A stretch of 64,000 bases of DNA from Icerya purchasi (Eukaryota; Arthropoda; Insecta; Hemiptera; Monophlebidae), in assembly GCA_039619475.1 (NCBI GenBank), contig CM077116.1, positions 179,209,863-179,273,862 of the forward strand. Direction: 5' to 3'. Under the pieces are notes generated by a model. That model did no database searches. It worked only from the letters and a program-made list of their open reading frames with translations, and had not been told where the DNA came from. Shown here one piece after another: positions 12,935 through 26,039 of this stretch; position 1 is the first letter of the stretch, and every line of letters starts with the position of its first letter. The translations under genes were made by a program, and so were the position numbers.

Positions 12935-13676
12935 AAAAAAGGGGGGGGTCTGTTTAGGAACATTATTCCTATAGAAGCCCAGGCACGTAGATTTTGACGA
13001 CTGATGAAATACATTTTTACATCATCTATATGTACATCATATTGAAGAGAAACTCTGATTTTTCACAATACTCCGGGACATTTATCCTACAGATACGGGA
13101 CAATAATTAGAACACTTTTCACGTTGGACATATTAATCAAAGAACTATCCATTTCTGTACATAAATCGAACTTATTGCCTTTTTCTTTTAATGTTAACAT
13201 TACATAATTGTAATTTCTGTCTAGTGTTAGTGTAGTTCGATTTACAAAACACCTTTTCTCATTCATCATGTACAATACAGTATTTGGGCAGCACCACATT
13301 TTTAACTACTTTACTTATATTCTTAACTTTTTTTCCCCATGCAATAGAATATATTATATGTCAATTTAAATTATAGTTCAAAAATAATAAAAATTTGGAG
13401 TTCATTTTGGATCCTATACAAACGGACAACACAATGAATCTTTCGTAACAACAGTTTGCTGAAGTTCAGCTAATAAAATCACCAATAATTGATAGCGACA
13501 CATAAAATAATCGAGCAAATTGGGTAACTAGCGTTCCTATTCTTTTTAATATTGTTTTCGGTACCATTGTGGTGAAGTTAACAATTTTCAAAGCCGGCGT
13601 CTTGAGCGAAAATCAATTTGTAATGGCATTTGTTGAAAGAAACATATAAACATGTATATATATACATATATATACA
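12935..13676. other. non-coding, no gene seen
   Basis: AT-rich DNA with a G8 run near 12,940 and (TA)n-like tracts at 13,655-13,684. The 70-codon minus-strand frame at 13,087-13,299 is not recognisable. Confidence 0.5.
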
Positions 13677-13684
13677 TATATATT

Positions 13685-15123
13685 CAGTGCCGGATTAAGA
13701 ATTTACGGGACCTGGGACTAATCTTGAATGAGGGGCTCCCTTCGAAGAAAAAATGGTGAAAAAATTCATTATCATTTATGTGCAAATAAACAAGCAAAAA
13801 AAACCTACTACGTACGTATGAATGACTAGTAAAATAAAAATTATGCTCTATTATAAAAAATCAACTTTCTTATACTAACAAACTGAACACTACATAAATT
13901 GAACATTAAATAAGAAATTTTATACATATATATATATACTCGTATATATGTATGTATGTATGTATATATAACTCGGTCATTTTGGTCTCACAAGGTGCCC
14001 CTTGACCCCTCTTGATTACATTTCTGTCTCTTTCTCTTCTATACTTTGTATAAAATGATCAAAATTTACAACACTTTATTTCTAATCGTCTTTCTATTTA
14101 ACCGTTTCCATAATTTCTGTAGTTGTTGGGTCAAAGCCGCTGATGCGCCCAAATGATAATATAAATAAAATATTATTTTATATTAAAAAAAAAAAAAATA
14201 CAAAGAAATTGTTACCCGCATCGACACAAAAAAAAATAACATAATCGCAAAAATCCTATCCCAACATTTAACTTTCATTATATAAAATAGGACATTTTTT
14301 CGTTGCACAAAATTGTGACATTTTTCGTTACAAAATCTAATTATATATGGGTAGAAAAAAAATAATCGTTTTTTTAATAAAATATAAAAGCTTTATTTAT
14401 AATGCATTATCTACAGCGGCGTTGTCCTAGTACTGTCGCTATTTTCAAACTAATTTTATACACTCATGCTATGTTTTTGATCATGTTTTTTTCTTTATAT
14501 AAATTAAGCATGGATGTTTAAAATTGCATAATTGTTTATGCGATCAGAAAAAAGTGAATGAAACACAGTACGGTTTATTAAAATTTTCAAAACACAAATA
14601 TATTCATAAAACCAGCAATCGATTAAAACTCGCATTTATTTTAAATAATTTTTATACAGTTCTAAATAAAATGTATTAACTCGCAAGAAAAATAAAATTA
14701 TTTGAATAGAGGATTGTTACTAATCGATTTGTCGAATGTTTGGTTATTATTCAATATGTACTTTAAAGAACTCATTCGCTTTTTTTTAACACAATAAATT
14801 ACATTTATCGTAAAAATTTCTGTAAATATTCGTTTTATGTAGCATTTAGTTTATGGGGAAAAAAAAGAAATGTATTCAGAGAAAACGTATATAATTTTAT
14901 TAATGAGCTCATATATTCTTTTTATATATATACAAATTAATTGAATTCTTTTTAAAATAAAAAATACAAATTTAAAATCTTGCATTTTTACAGCATTGAG
15001 TATTTTGGGAAAAGAAGCTCAAATTTTGCGCGTGAAAAATTAAATGTTTTTCTGTTTAGAACGCGGGGCCCCCTGGAGGATGAGACTCGGAGCTGTAGCT
15101 CGCCCCCACCCCATCAGACCTTG
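13685..15123. mobile_element. non-autonomous or decayed hAT-like DNA transposon
   Basis: The left end reads CAGTGCCGGATTAAG, a typical hAT-type terminus. The right end, reverse complemented, begins CAAGGTCTGATGGGG and then becomes G-rich; over the first 11 bases it matches the left end at 7. Both sides are flanked by the same 8 bases, TATATATT (13,677-13,684 and 15,124-15,131), the duplication length made by hAT transposases. Just inside each end are G+C-rich blocks (GGGACCTGGGAC, GGGGCCCCCTGGAGGA), common in this group. The 1.4-kb interior is AT-rich and carries no transposase, so it would depend on another element. Caveat: the duplicated sequence is low complexity and could match by chance, and the right terminus is eroded. 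Confidence 0.62.
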
Positions 15124-15131
15124 TATATATT

Positions 15132-17289
15132 ATATCATCATACAGTCCATGATAATAGACTTCCAACATTTCCGGTCCTCCGCAGCTCACGGTAGCTGGA
15201 AAAGCCGTCGCAAAACGGCAGCGTCCAAATATCAAATATAATTCGTCCAGCCTTTTTGTCGCAACATTATCGTTGGAATTCCAATATTTTGCCGCGACGA
15301 CAAGAATTGCCATCATGGCAGAATAAATGAACTGTACGCGAGGTACCAAGCACGATTCGTCCGTAGTGCACGTCAGCTAGTAAAGGCAACACGGGGGCGA
15401 CCGATATTATGTACTCGTTTTCAATTTTAACCGTCAACATGCTTTTTTAATTGGACAAAACTCACCGCCAGGCACTGCGCGGTGCAACACTTTAGAACTT
15501 TTCTAATCAAAAAATAAAAATCAAAAAGCCAACAAACACAAAACCTTCTTCGTTTTTTAGTTGTATTCAAAGAGACCCATCGAACGTATAAAAGAAAAAG
15601 AATAGTTTAATGTAAAAAGCTGAAAAAAAAGAAACAAAATGAAAAACTTCATCGCGGTTTAGAAAAATCTTTTCGGAGAATTCCTTGTAATCGACCGAAA
15701 TACAATTTTAGCGACGACATTTCTAAGATGACAAGAGCAATAATAAAAGATCTAGCGGAATAAAATGAAAAAAAAAAGCAGTAACACGTTAGCGAACTGG
15801 CAACGCTCGGTAGCGAATTTTGAAACCGGGCCAAAATTCAAATATTACGACGTTTATAAATTCCAAACTCCTTCGCCGATCTAATCGGAGCGACATAATA
15901 TTACAAGAGCCCCGTTTTTTTGTTGTTTTTTTCTCGGTCTCTACGACTGGCCGAGTCTCTCTCTCTACATGAGATCACCCTTTAGCACGCCACATCCTTT
16001 ACGCGCAGTTTTTTTCTCGAAAATTACCAATTTTTACCATTCCCACACTCGCGACCCTGACAAGTACATGAGTCCCGGTGTACCACACTTCGCGTTATCA
16101 CACACGCGTCGTTGTCTGAGCACAGAGAGATTTTGCATTTTAGCACGCAGTATCCGTATAATTTGCGAACTTTTTAACGAAAAACGGGGATACCGAGATT
16201 TATTTGCGCAGCAAAAGGCACGTCAGTGTCATTCAGCAAAACTCGCACCGACGATTTAAAGCTCTTATCAACGATAAAATTCCCGACGATGAGCTTTGCT
16301 GATATCTCGTTTTCCTCGCGTCGTTGCACTTCGTTTTGTCCTTTGTACCAAATTTAAAACCTTCCGGGATAAAAAAAAAAAAAAAAAAAAAAAAAGTTTT
16401 AAAGAAACTTTTTTTTTTTGTTTTTGGTTTAAGCGCTAAAGTTCCGTTATTCGTGTTTAGAGTCGTTTAATATCGAACACTCCTTCAATGGTATTCAGCA
16501 AGGAATCAAAGATTGCGGAAAGAGGGACGTAGTGCGGTATAGAACAACTCGGACGAATCATGGACCGATAAATAGGATTAACGTGTCTGCCTGAAGTCAG
16601 TCATCGATGCGGAACGGCCGATAAGAATTCCCCGTGTTAATCCCATTCTATCGGTCCTTTACCATGTGAAACTGCGTTAACGGATAGCGTCAATTATAGA
16701 ACGGCGGCCAAAATCATTTGCCGGTTAAATAATACAATAAATACACGCTTCCTTCGGTACGAAAAATAAATCGTGATAAAACCGAATATGAAATCTTTGC
16801 AACATTAACGAAACCAACGTTCTTTTCCGATACACCAAAGGTAGGGTTCTTCAAGAAAACGCTTTTCCAGTATGCGCCTATTTAATATTTAATATTAAGG
16901 TTTTTTTTACTATTTTTATTTATTAATTAATTAACAAACGTATAAAAACTACAATGAATATCATTTTAATCGAATTAATCGCTTCCAATTGCGTAATCTT
17001 TCCCCCGCACTATGTCCTGTTTTATAATGCGCACGATATATTTTCGGATTGCGTCATATTCCGTAACTGGCCGAATCCGTATGCCGAATTTTTAAAAATA
17101 ATTTTCCCTGTGTAATATCATGATATTCAAAATAACGCGTTAACGCTCATCTGACACGTTTGGTAGTGGACATCAGACAACAGACATTGGTCATTGAATA
17201 TCGGAAAATAGATATTATTGAATATTGGACACCATTGGATATTAGACATTGGCCATTAGACATTTGATATTTATTTCTGCGAAAATCAA
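15132..17289. other. non-coding, no gene seen
   Basis: Contains a 26-bp poly-A (about 16,370-16,395) and the inverted repeat listed separately at 16.56 kb. Frames of 61-97 codons here have no recognisable product. Near 17,180-17,270 there is a run of imperfect short repeats of the type ATTGGACATTAGACATTGG. Confidence 0.45.
16562..16657. repeat. imperfect inverted repeat (about 22-25 bp arms)
   Basis: The left arm at 16,562-16,585 begins GGACCGATA and contains GGATTAAC. The right arm at 16,633-16,657, reverse complemented, starts with the same GGACCGATA and contains GGGATTAAC, with one gap and a few substitutions between. About 47 bases separate the arms. It could be a small foldback or part of a MITE; no flanking duplication was identified. 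Confidence 0.6.
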
Positions 17290-17441
17290 TTGAAAATTTT
17301 TGTAGTGTCATACCCTCATTTTTCAACGAACGGTGGCAATACAGAATACACCTGTGATAACATAAGTTGTCATCAGACGTGTATTCTGTATTGCCATCGT
17401 TTGCTGAAAAATGAGCATATGATATTATACAAATTTTCAAA
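17290..17441. repeat. long near-palindromic hairpin, ~73-nt arms
   Basis: Left arm 17,290-17,362 and right arm 17,367-17,441 are imperfect reverse complements separated by only about four bases. Blocks of perfect pairing include TGGCAATACAGAATACAC (18 bp; 17,334-17,351 left, 17,378-17,395 right) and CTCATTTTTCA (11 bp), with TTGAAAATTT at the base. By hand roughly 58 of 73 positions match. Most differences are G in the left arm where the right arm would call for A, which leaves G-U pairs in a plus-strand RNA. A 97-codon open frame across it on the minus strand is a by-product. It may be a foldback MITE or a structured-RNA precursor; nothing distinguishes these from sequence alone. Confidence 0.8.
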
Positions 17442-17444
17442 TAT

Positions 17445-19065
17445 TAATCACAAATAAAATCGCATCGCTGGTGGCCGCCGTCAACTACCAAAAGAGTGGA
17501 AAAGCGTTTTTGTAGATCTGTAAACATGTTTTCCATTCTTCAACCGTGTGAACTGCGTAATAAGTCAAACTTTCGGAGCAGCAGTTCAAAAAATTGATCA
17601 GTTTACGGAAATTTCGAACCTAGCAGATGCCTCCTTCTCATTATCTGCTACAAGTAATCTCTTTGTCCTAAATTATATTAGTTCTCCCATTAGCTCGCCT
17701 GATTTATTCCAAATTGATTTCAGCTGGACAATTTATTTTTTATTTCTGTTCAAAAAAAAAATCCAGCTACTCGTTAATTAATTTACTCTTTCTTTATTTT
17801 CGAAATACGTTTCAAAGCAACTAATCAACCGTTACGTATCTATTTTGTATATAGAAACCATTTCTATCTCTTCATTTTCGCATCTCGATGCATCGATACT
17901 GGCACTCTTACCATTTCCCCCCACTTTTCTAATAAAAGGTTTTATTTAATGTTTGTTCTTAAGATGTCAACTCATGCTCATTAGTTACTCATTATTCTTA
18001 TTAACTAATTAACAAACAGGACGTACAGGTACTTATCATTTTCCGTACAAACATAATCTTCATCAGACAACGTTTTTACAGATAAAACAAATAAAGATAG
18101 TGCTTTTTAATTTTATTTCAAATAGTTGAATAAGTTTTCTTCGGGTGTTTAACAAAATCTCAAACCTGCACTAAGCAAATTTTCCAGAATTTTTCGTCAG
18201 ATTAAACGCGTTTGTAATGATACATTCTCGGAACGACGAATAATTTATGTTTTTTGAGGAAACATAACACATTATTAAACTTAAAAGCAAATATTTTAAA
18301 ATAGAAAACTTTTCAGCTCCCTTACAAAACCGAATAACAACAACAAAACTACGAAAAACATGCGCAACTTTTGTTTCTCGATTTTAATTGTAATGTAACT
18401 AATATACATTTCAACGCGCTAACTTGTTGAATTAATTATACACACGCCCACAGATATTAAATTTAAAAATGTATTACGTGGGTACTGAACTCCAAACGTA
18501 GAGTTTAAGCAGTATTTTTTAAATTCGATAACTCGATAAAAAGCCTTTACTTTTAATTCTTTTTTTTATCTTGATAGAAACTTTTACTCCTTCTTTAAGG
18601 CAAATTATGAATTACATTACTTCGGTTTTATCGGTTTTTCTTCCATATTTCTAATATTATATATAGCGGTTAAAGAGTCACCGACGCATAACTAATAACG
18701 GTACAGACAAGAATGTACAGCATCTGCAACTCTGTCTCAATCAACTTCATAAAGTTTTCTTTCACTTTTTTCCCTTTTTTCTTTTTGTGAGCAAAACTAA
18801 AAACTATGATATCCAATTCCTAGAGGATGTTAATGATCTATTACTTAGCTATGGCAAATAAGTAAATATATCAAGGTTACGTTATACCATACCCTCTAAA
18901 AGTATAAACATTTTCCCATTCATTATTTACTCCGCTGCGGTGAGACGGCTTCATAGTTAACTGTTAGGTTTACTTTAAACGATAAAGTTTATCTTGTATC
19001 GGTATTTTACTAATTATTATCTCATATACTAAACAAGTGTGTTATTTTATAAAAGATCGTAACTG

Positions 19066-19097
<32 letters not shown>

Positions 19098-19108
19098 TAC
19101 TCGTGGTC
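17445..19108. other. non-coding, no gene seen
   Basis: AT-rich DNA without recognised features, ending in a 28-base poly-A (19,067-19,094) just before a mariner. The 77-codon frame at 17,548-17,781 has no known relative. Confidence 0.5.
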
Positions 19109-19110
19109 TA

Positions 19111-20022
19111 CAAGGTCTGCCCGGTAAGTTCGTATAAACAATTTAGTAAAAATACAAAAATACATTATTTAGGTAAATCAACGTGATTTCCTTCGAAATA
19201 CTCTCCTCCATTCAACGAAATGCACTTGGCCCAGCACCGCTGCCACTGCTCGAAACACCTCTCAAAATCATCTGAAGTGAGGGTGTTTAAAGCTCGCGTC
19301 GTAACTCGAATGACCTCTTCTCGGGACCTCCAATGGTGCCCCTTAAGGTATTTTTTGATCTTGGGGAACAGGTAGAAGTCCGAGGGGGCCAGATCGAGCG
19401 AGTAGGAGGAGGTCCAAAACCGTGATGCCGCTTTTCGTGAGGATCGACTTGACGACAACTGTGTGCGGGTGCGTTGTCCTGGTGGAGAAGCCAACTTTAA
19501 TTCGCGCCAAATCCGGCCTCACACGCTTCATACGCGCGTTCAGGCGTTTCATCACGCCTAGATAATACTGTCCATTAACGGTCTGGCCCTCAGGTACGAA
19601 TTCCTTGTGCACAATGCCGCGGAAATCGAAGAAAACGATGAGCATGCGCTTCACTTTTAACTTTGACATTCTTGCTCTCCCGACCCTCCTTGAACAGCGT
19701 TATCTACTTGTATACCGTCGCAGGCTTCGCAGCTGACTCGCCTAATGTTTCACGCAAAGTTTCCACGATCTCCGAACCACCATTACCGGCTTTAACGAAA
19801 AACTTAATCACACATCTTTTAATTTTTAAAAAGTTCGACCGAGGTAAAAAAAACACTTTACGCAAAACGTCACTACACATAGACTATGAACAGTATCGTG
19901 GTAAAATTCAGACAGAATGTCGCCAGGGGGTATATCTACACAACTGCTTAGTTGAAAATCCCGCAGTGCAGTTACTTTCGGAGAGAAAAAAATCCTTCTA
20001 CGAACTTACCGGGCAGACCTCG
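19111..20022 (-). mobile_element. mariner element with internal deletion
   Basis: Terminal inverted repeats of 24 bp differ at one base (left CAAGGTCTGCCCGGTAAG.., right end reversed CGAGGTCTGCCCGGTAAG..), and TA lies immediately outside both ends (19,109-19,110; 20,023-20,024), the normal mariner target. The minus strand encodes a broken DD34D transposase. An N-terminal piece near 19,700-19,830 has a premature stop and ends LFKEGRES. It is joined directly to the C-terminal half (19,669 down to 19,165) containing FVPEGQTVNGQYY, SLDLAPSDFYLFPK and GGEYFEG. About 380-400 bp present in a usual 1.3-kb mariner is missing, including the first catalytic Asp, and a frameshift lies near 19,450. It cannot make transposase, but both ends are intact, so it could be mobilised in trans by a related enzyme. 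Confidence 0.92.
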
Positions 20023-20024
20023 TA

Positions 20025-23000
20025 TAACTTTATTTTTTTTTTCTTCTGATAATAAATTAATGAAATTCATATACATGTGCAAAAAACAATAATACTCGCG
20101 TAATAAAAAAGTTGTAATTGCATACGGTCTCTACTATTTTTAAATTTTGAAAGTGTATTTTAGTTTGTGTAATATTTAAGATCGCTATGTAAGTATTGTA
20201 AATAAATCTACTCGTTCCGAAATTCCAATGTTCTATTTAACCCGGTAAATAAAATTCATCACATTAAAAGTAACAAATAGAAATATTATTAACCTTTTCT
20301 GAAAACCAAATGCGTGTGTCAGAGAAAAATCGGAGCATTGCTGACAGACCATTTTAAATTTTTTTTCTTTTTTCGTTTTTAATTCTGGCGAACCACACTA
20401 ATGGTGAATTAAAAAAAAAATAAATAAAAACAAAAAAAATTTTCATCACCAGCTTACGAAAAATAGATGTAAAATAAATTTTCTTGGAAGGACTTTTTTG
20501 AATAAGTTATTACATATTTAGTTCGCAACAGCAGGTTTATTCGGTAGCATATTTGAAGCAGGCCTACATGCTATACTCTGCATGAAAGGTATATCACCGC
20601 TTTCACATCGAGCTGTGACGTTGCAAAAAAAAAAAAATGTCAAAGCGACGACGAAACGAAAACATTTTAATAAACCGAGATCAAACTAACAAATATAAAA
20701 GAAATAAATTCCCCTTATTAATAAGAAACGGAAATAAGTGCAAATTAAAATTTACTTTAATAAATTCAAATAATTTACACTTTAGAAATATCGGGCCTAG
20801 CCCTAACAACACAGAGCACGCTCGATTAAAACTAAAAACGCAAGTGCATTTATTTCACTTTATTAAAGTATATTATTTTATTTTTATATTTATAAATTTT
20901 AACAAACAGTTTATGTATATACATTTGATCAAATTAAAAAGAATACCGATATTTAAATTTCCCGATTTTTTTTTAACACCGAACCAGTATTTTTACTTTT
21001 AATTTTTCAACTTCCTGCCTCCAATTAATTTTATTTACGTATTATCTATTTCGCGCGCCGAATTTAAATCTAACATGTTGTTATCATTTTGGTCTAATAT
21101 CTGTAGTGGTCGGCAGTTAGCGTACCCCCCCCAAAAAAAAGAAAAAAAAAATTAAAAATAAAACCATCATCATTTCTCGTAAATTACGGTAGAATTAAAA
21201 AAAGAGGTTTACGAGACATTGGTAAAAGATTAAACAGCTTCCGTTTTACTGACTTTGTAATACACTGTTTAGCAACAGTTTAAGCGTGGCCTAAATAGTA
21301 AATGATCTGCAAATACGAGCGCGGAACTAACTTAACATTTGGAAAATGTTGAGGCTTCTGTCATCGGATAGATAGTGTCCCTTCACTCAATGCTCTTACG
21401 TCAAAATTGCTGAATAGTTCATAAGGACTAATTGTAATTTAAAAAAAAAAAAAAATTGGAAAAGGCAAAATTGTTAAACAAACAAAATGTTAAATTTTAT
21501 ATCAACAGGAATGAAGTAGAATTAATAGACGAATTTTATAAATACTCATAATAATTGAAACGGAGACGAAGCCTGAAACCCAAAATACGGAATGCTCGGA
21601 AAATCCTTAAAAATGATTTCGAAAAGCATGATGAATACACGAACAATTGGAATAAAATTAAAAACTCGGAGCCTTGCATTTACACGATCTCGACACGTAA
21701 GGAGCACAAACACCGCCAATCATAGAAACACAAGTTAAGGCACATACTGGAATCGACAAAGTTGGAATTTCCGAACTGAACAGCTGTGATTTAGGTCGCA
21801 AAATCGAATCTGTTGTGCCAAGCAAATCCGAATGAGTGGATTAACTATTAAATTTAATAAAAAGGAATAAATGAAGACTATGAACGGGACACGCAGAAAC
21901 ACACAACCATGTGACGAGCATAAAATAAAGAGCGCCCTGTAAACGAACGGAAGGGGCTTATTAATATTTCATACTGCTAGGTTTTAATCGTTTATGTTTA
22001 CAGTATAGCCTTGGCGGGAAATTTTTCATCAGGAAGGAGGGGGTTCAAAAATTATCAGAGGTGAGAGAGAAGACGGTTAATAATATAATTACCAAACACT
22101 AACGTGCACATGTATTTTTCGTACCGGAGGCCGCACAAAAATATTATGCGCCCCGCATTCCGATTCCGTGTGTCAGCCACTAAGGCTTAAATAATTTTTC
22201 TAAATATAAAGTAATCGTCGTCGCGTGCCTCTTCAGTGTAATATAGCAGAGGACGAGAAAAAAAAAAAAAAAAAAAAGCAAAAACACTTTCACTACAATT
22301 AAATGGAAAAACACTCGGATGTAGAGCTATTGTACGAGACGGAAAAAGTTGCCGAGCAAATAACGTAATTTTAGTGGAGCGGAATTCGGGCGACAGTGCA
22401 AAGAGTGGATAAGATGCGGGGACCACTGTGTTCACTAGTAGCAGTCGAGAATCTGCTAACGGCAGCGCGTATTGGAAAATGTGAAAAAGCCTATAATAAT
22501 AGTGCGCTGGAGACGGCACTCTTGTTCACGAACAGAAGCCCCAGACCGACGGAACAGCCACGTTGCGCAGATTCTAGCGGAACAACCGTTATCATCGTAG
22601 CGGCAGCGACGGCGACGACGATGACGATCTCTAATTCGAACGTAGAACGCGCATGGTTAGCATATCCAGGTTTACCCTTCGTCTATTCAAACATCATATG
22701 ATCAGAGAGCGGCGCAGTTGCTCGACTAAACATAGGCGAGCATGCACGTTAAAAAGAGCAATACATATTCCCGGAATAACAACATCTGTTAGGTTTGATG
22801 TCTACTACGTCTCTGTTCTATTATTGTATTTAGGCGCTACTGCTGCGACCGCTTCTGTATCGTACCACATGCAGGCATAGCTGCCACCCTTGCCTGAATC
22901 CTCTGCTGCTGCACACTCGGTGAAACAAAAATAAAAACTCTAAACGCGAACTCGGGCAGGGGGCAACAAACGTACAAGTTGGCGGGGGGAACGGTACAAT

Positions 23001-24777
23001 ATGATATACTCTATCATCGTGCTATAATCTAAACATCGCAGTCCCCCAACGGATAACAAATTGTGTGTCTACTTTTGACGGTGACGTTCGTATTTCCTCC
23101 CGGTTCGGAAATCGGCTATGTGTCCACTAACAAAACCGATATAATGTTAACAACAACGCTAGACCAACGTCCAACAACCGAATGGCAAATAAACCATATC
23201 GGGCAACAATGGAAATGAGCGCGGAGTAAAAAAAGGGGGAAAAAAAGTGGCGGCAAAACCAAAAAAAAAAAAACCAGCAACAACAAATGACAGGAACCAG
23301 CCAGTCGGACACACGTTATTAACTCAATACCGGATGGATTGTCGGTCGCGTACTTCAGAGTTTTCAATTGCGACATCATCCCTAGCAGAGGAGAAACTAT
23401 GTCCGGCAGATACCAGTTTTTGTCTGTTTTAGAAAATTTTTGAGAAAAAAATGAAAAACAATTACATAAACGAGTGCTTTGATAGAAGGTTGACTTTTTA
23501 GTTTTAAAATATAAAAGCATTCGGGTATAATTTTACTTAAAATCCGAAATAAGTAATTAGCAATAGTCGCAGAAGAAACCTACACTGAATGAAATTAATG
23601 TCCGACTGTTTTACTTATTCGATAAATCTAAACCCAATAAAATGTGTTGTTCTCGCGTTACTTTTTCCGCAATTTTTAATACTATATTCCGTGAACAACT
23701 GAACTGTATGAAAGTGAAGTTGAAGGGATTTATGTTGATTAGCAGTATAGAGGAATTTTAAAAAAATCCACATTATGACATCTTTACTAGTAATTAAATT
23801 GTAGATTTGCAATTGTTTTTCTACCGGATTAGCGTGAAAATCAATGTACACTTTTTTTGAAAAAAAAAAAAAAAGAAAGAAAACATTTACGCGTTTACAC
23901 CTGTTGGTAGTGCCCTGCGTAAACTCAAAAACTGAGCCAGTAGCGACGAACCTCAGTTTCTAATTTATATTATCACTAATACCCCCCGCCAAGGTTTACT
24001 TTGATAGATTCGAAATTATTACAAGATAGAGATTTCAAAACTGAGTATTTACTTTTTTTTTTTTAAATGAATCTTTCGGATCAGTTTTATATTTAACTGT
24101 ATTTGTTAATATAGAGTTATTCATTCGATGGGATTTATTATTAATATTTTGTTAACAAGGTAGTACAAAAGCGTTCGATTCTATTTCTTTCTCGGTTTTC
24201 CCAGAACCTTTCGCGCGATACTATTTCTTTAATCGACGTATTATTTTCGTGTAAATGTACAAGAATTTCCGTTTTTAAGAATAGTTGATGTTTTGCGCCC
24301 AAAATTCCAACAAACAATGTAAAATCTCGGAAAATTCATTTCTTTTTATTTTTTATTTTTTGCTCTGAATTTTAAAAGAAATAATCGAATAAACAAAGCA
24401 GCGAGAAGTTTAAATTTTGTGTCACAATACTTCTCCGAGAAAATTAACTAGTGATCGGTTAAATACATTATGGTAGCAGTTTGAAGAAATGAAGGTAGTG
24501 TCGTAGAAACAGTCTCTTATGAGGAGGGGTTTAAACCCATTACACGATTCTTAAAAAATGTTTATCATTTTAAAAAATCAAAATTTATAATTGTAAGAAA
24601 AATCTTTTGCACAACGATATAAACAATAATTATGTATTTTTGCATCTTTCGAAAGGGACCGATAGCGTACTGGCGGCATCGACCTGTGTAGGACGTTAGT
24701 GTCACAATAAACAAGCACGAAGATGCGTTTTTAATTACGTGGTATACACTTTTACAGCTTGTAAACGTTTCGTACAC

Positions 24778-24819
<42 letters not shown>

Positions 24820-26039
24820 TGTTTGTATCGAAATTCTATTTAAAATATTTCTCTAAATCATATTGTACTCTAAGATAAGCACTTTTAGAAAAAGAAAAAC
24901 AACAGAAGAACCCCCTCAAAATCGTCCCTTGGATACATCACGGAAAGAAACATTCTTTAAAAGATAAAACGGTTACTAAATGTTCCGTTTATAACTCGAT
25001 AATTAGCAGGATAAATTATTCTATTTATTAACGATAATAAGAAAATGAAAAAAGATAAAAAATACACTTTACTGCAAACACTAGATTTCAAACGAATATA
25101 ACCATAATCCACACAATTCGTTTACTATTATATATATATATTCGATGCTGATCATCGTGTATGGGTAAACAGGAGAGTATTAAATAAAAATAAGAAAAAA
25201 AAACTATATTGTAAAATATAATCGAATTGCGATTTCGAATAGAATCAGAAGTGTTGACGTAATTAACCGGCCGTAATAATTAATTAATTGACGCGACGGT
25301 GTGTACACTAATTAAAAGCAAACTGATAATGAAACATGATAAGTATTGAAAATCTTTCTTTCGAATATCACAGCCTGTGCAAGGAGAATTGTGTCCGGTT
25401 TATAATTATCCCCAAGGCCGAGGCAAATGTGCGCATCCTGGTCACAACTGTCCTTCGGTTACTAAAAATCCAATAAGAAAAGCGGGTTTGGAAAAATTCT
25501 TTTTAGCGCTGTTTCCGATTCCAGTCAAGATTTCAAGCTTATTATAAAACCTTGGCTTATGTCCGGAGATGTTGACGGAATTTTTCGAATTTTAAAATTC
25601 TATTACATGTATATGTCAAAATTAAATTGCCATTCGTTAACCACGATTGTTTTCAAAAGTGTATAGAATAATTTTAACGGCCTTAACGAAATGACGCGAC
25701 CTAAACACGTATAGCACACCACACAGCTTAAGGAATATTTCCGATAATAGTTTAGAGTGTTTTTTTCAGTCTCGTGTCGAAATCAAAAATTGAACAACGA
25801 AAAACTATTAAACGGGCCGAATGAATACCCACTCTTTTCAGCTTTTTTTGTCGAGAAAAGGTTTCTTCACGTCGCTTCAAAAAAAAAAGAAAATAAAAAC
25901 AAAAAAAAACAGCTGACGAAAGTCGCGACACACAGTGTAAGAGAAGTTGGTGGTAAAATGGAAGAAAGAAAATGTGATGATATCGTTAATACTATAGCCT
26001 TAATTAAGCGAGAAGAAAGAAGAAGTTATGTCTACTTAC
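20025..26039. other. presumed first coding intron of the RRM gene; no exon seen
   Basis: This follows the splice donor at 26,039 on the minus strand, so at least its start is intron. I looked for the next RBM24/38-type exon (the end of RNP1 and the following RRM strand) on the minus strand and did not find it here or further down, suggesting an intron of more than 26 kb. Contents: poly-A runs, an (AAT)n tract, and a less AT-rich patch at 22,380-23,420 with chance open frames. The 121-codon frame at 20,637-21,002 is Lys/Asn/Phe-rich and looks like chance. Confidence 0.45.
24780..24820. repeat. (AAT)n microsatellite
   Basis: About 13 uninterrupted AAT units. Confidence 0.95.

Noticed and set aside
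15056..15349. 97-codon minus-strand frame
   Set aside because: It straddles the right end of the hAT-like element and has no recognised domain.
17147..17440. 97-codon minus-strand frame
   Set aside because: It runs through both arms of the hairpin; a by-product of the palindrome.
20637..21002. 121-codon plus-strand frame
   Set aside because: Lys/Asn/Phe-rich, no domain, no splice context; expected by chance in AT-rich DNA.
22187..23520. Several 60-134-codon frames on both strands
   Set aside because: Mutually overlapping, low complexity, with homopolymer-driven Phe or Lys runs; no recognised product.
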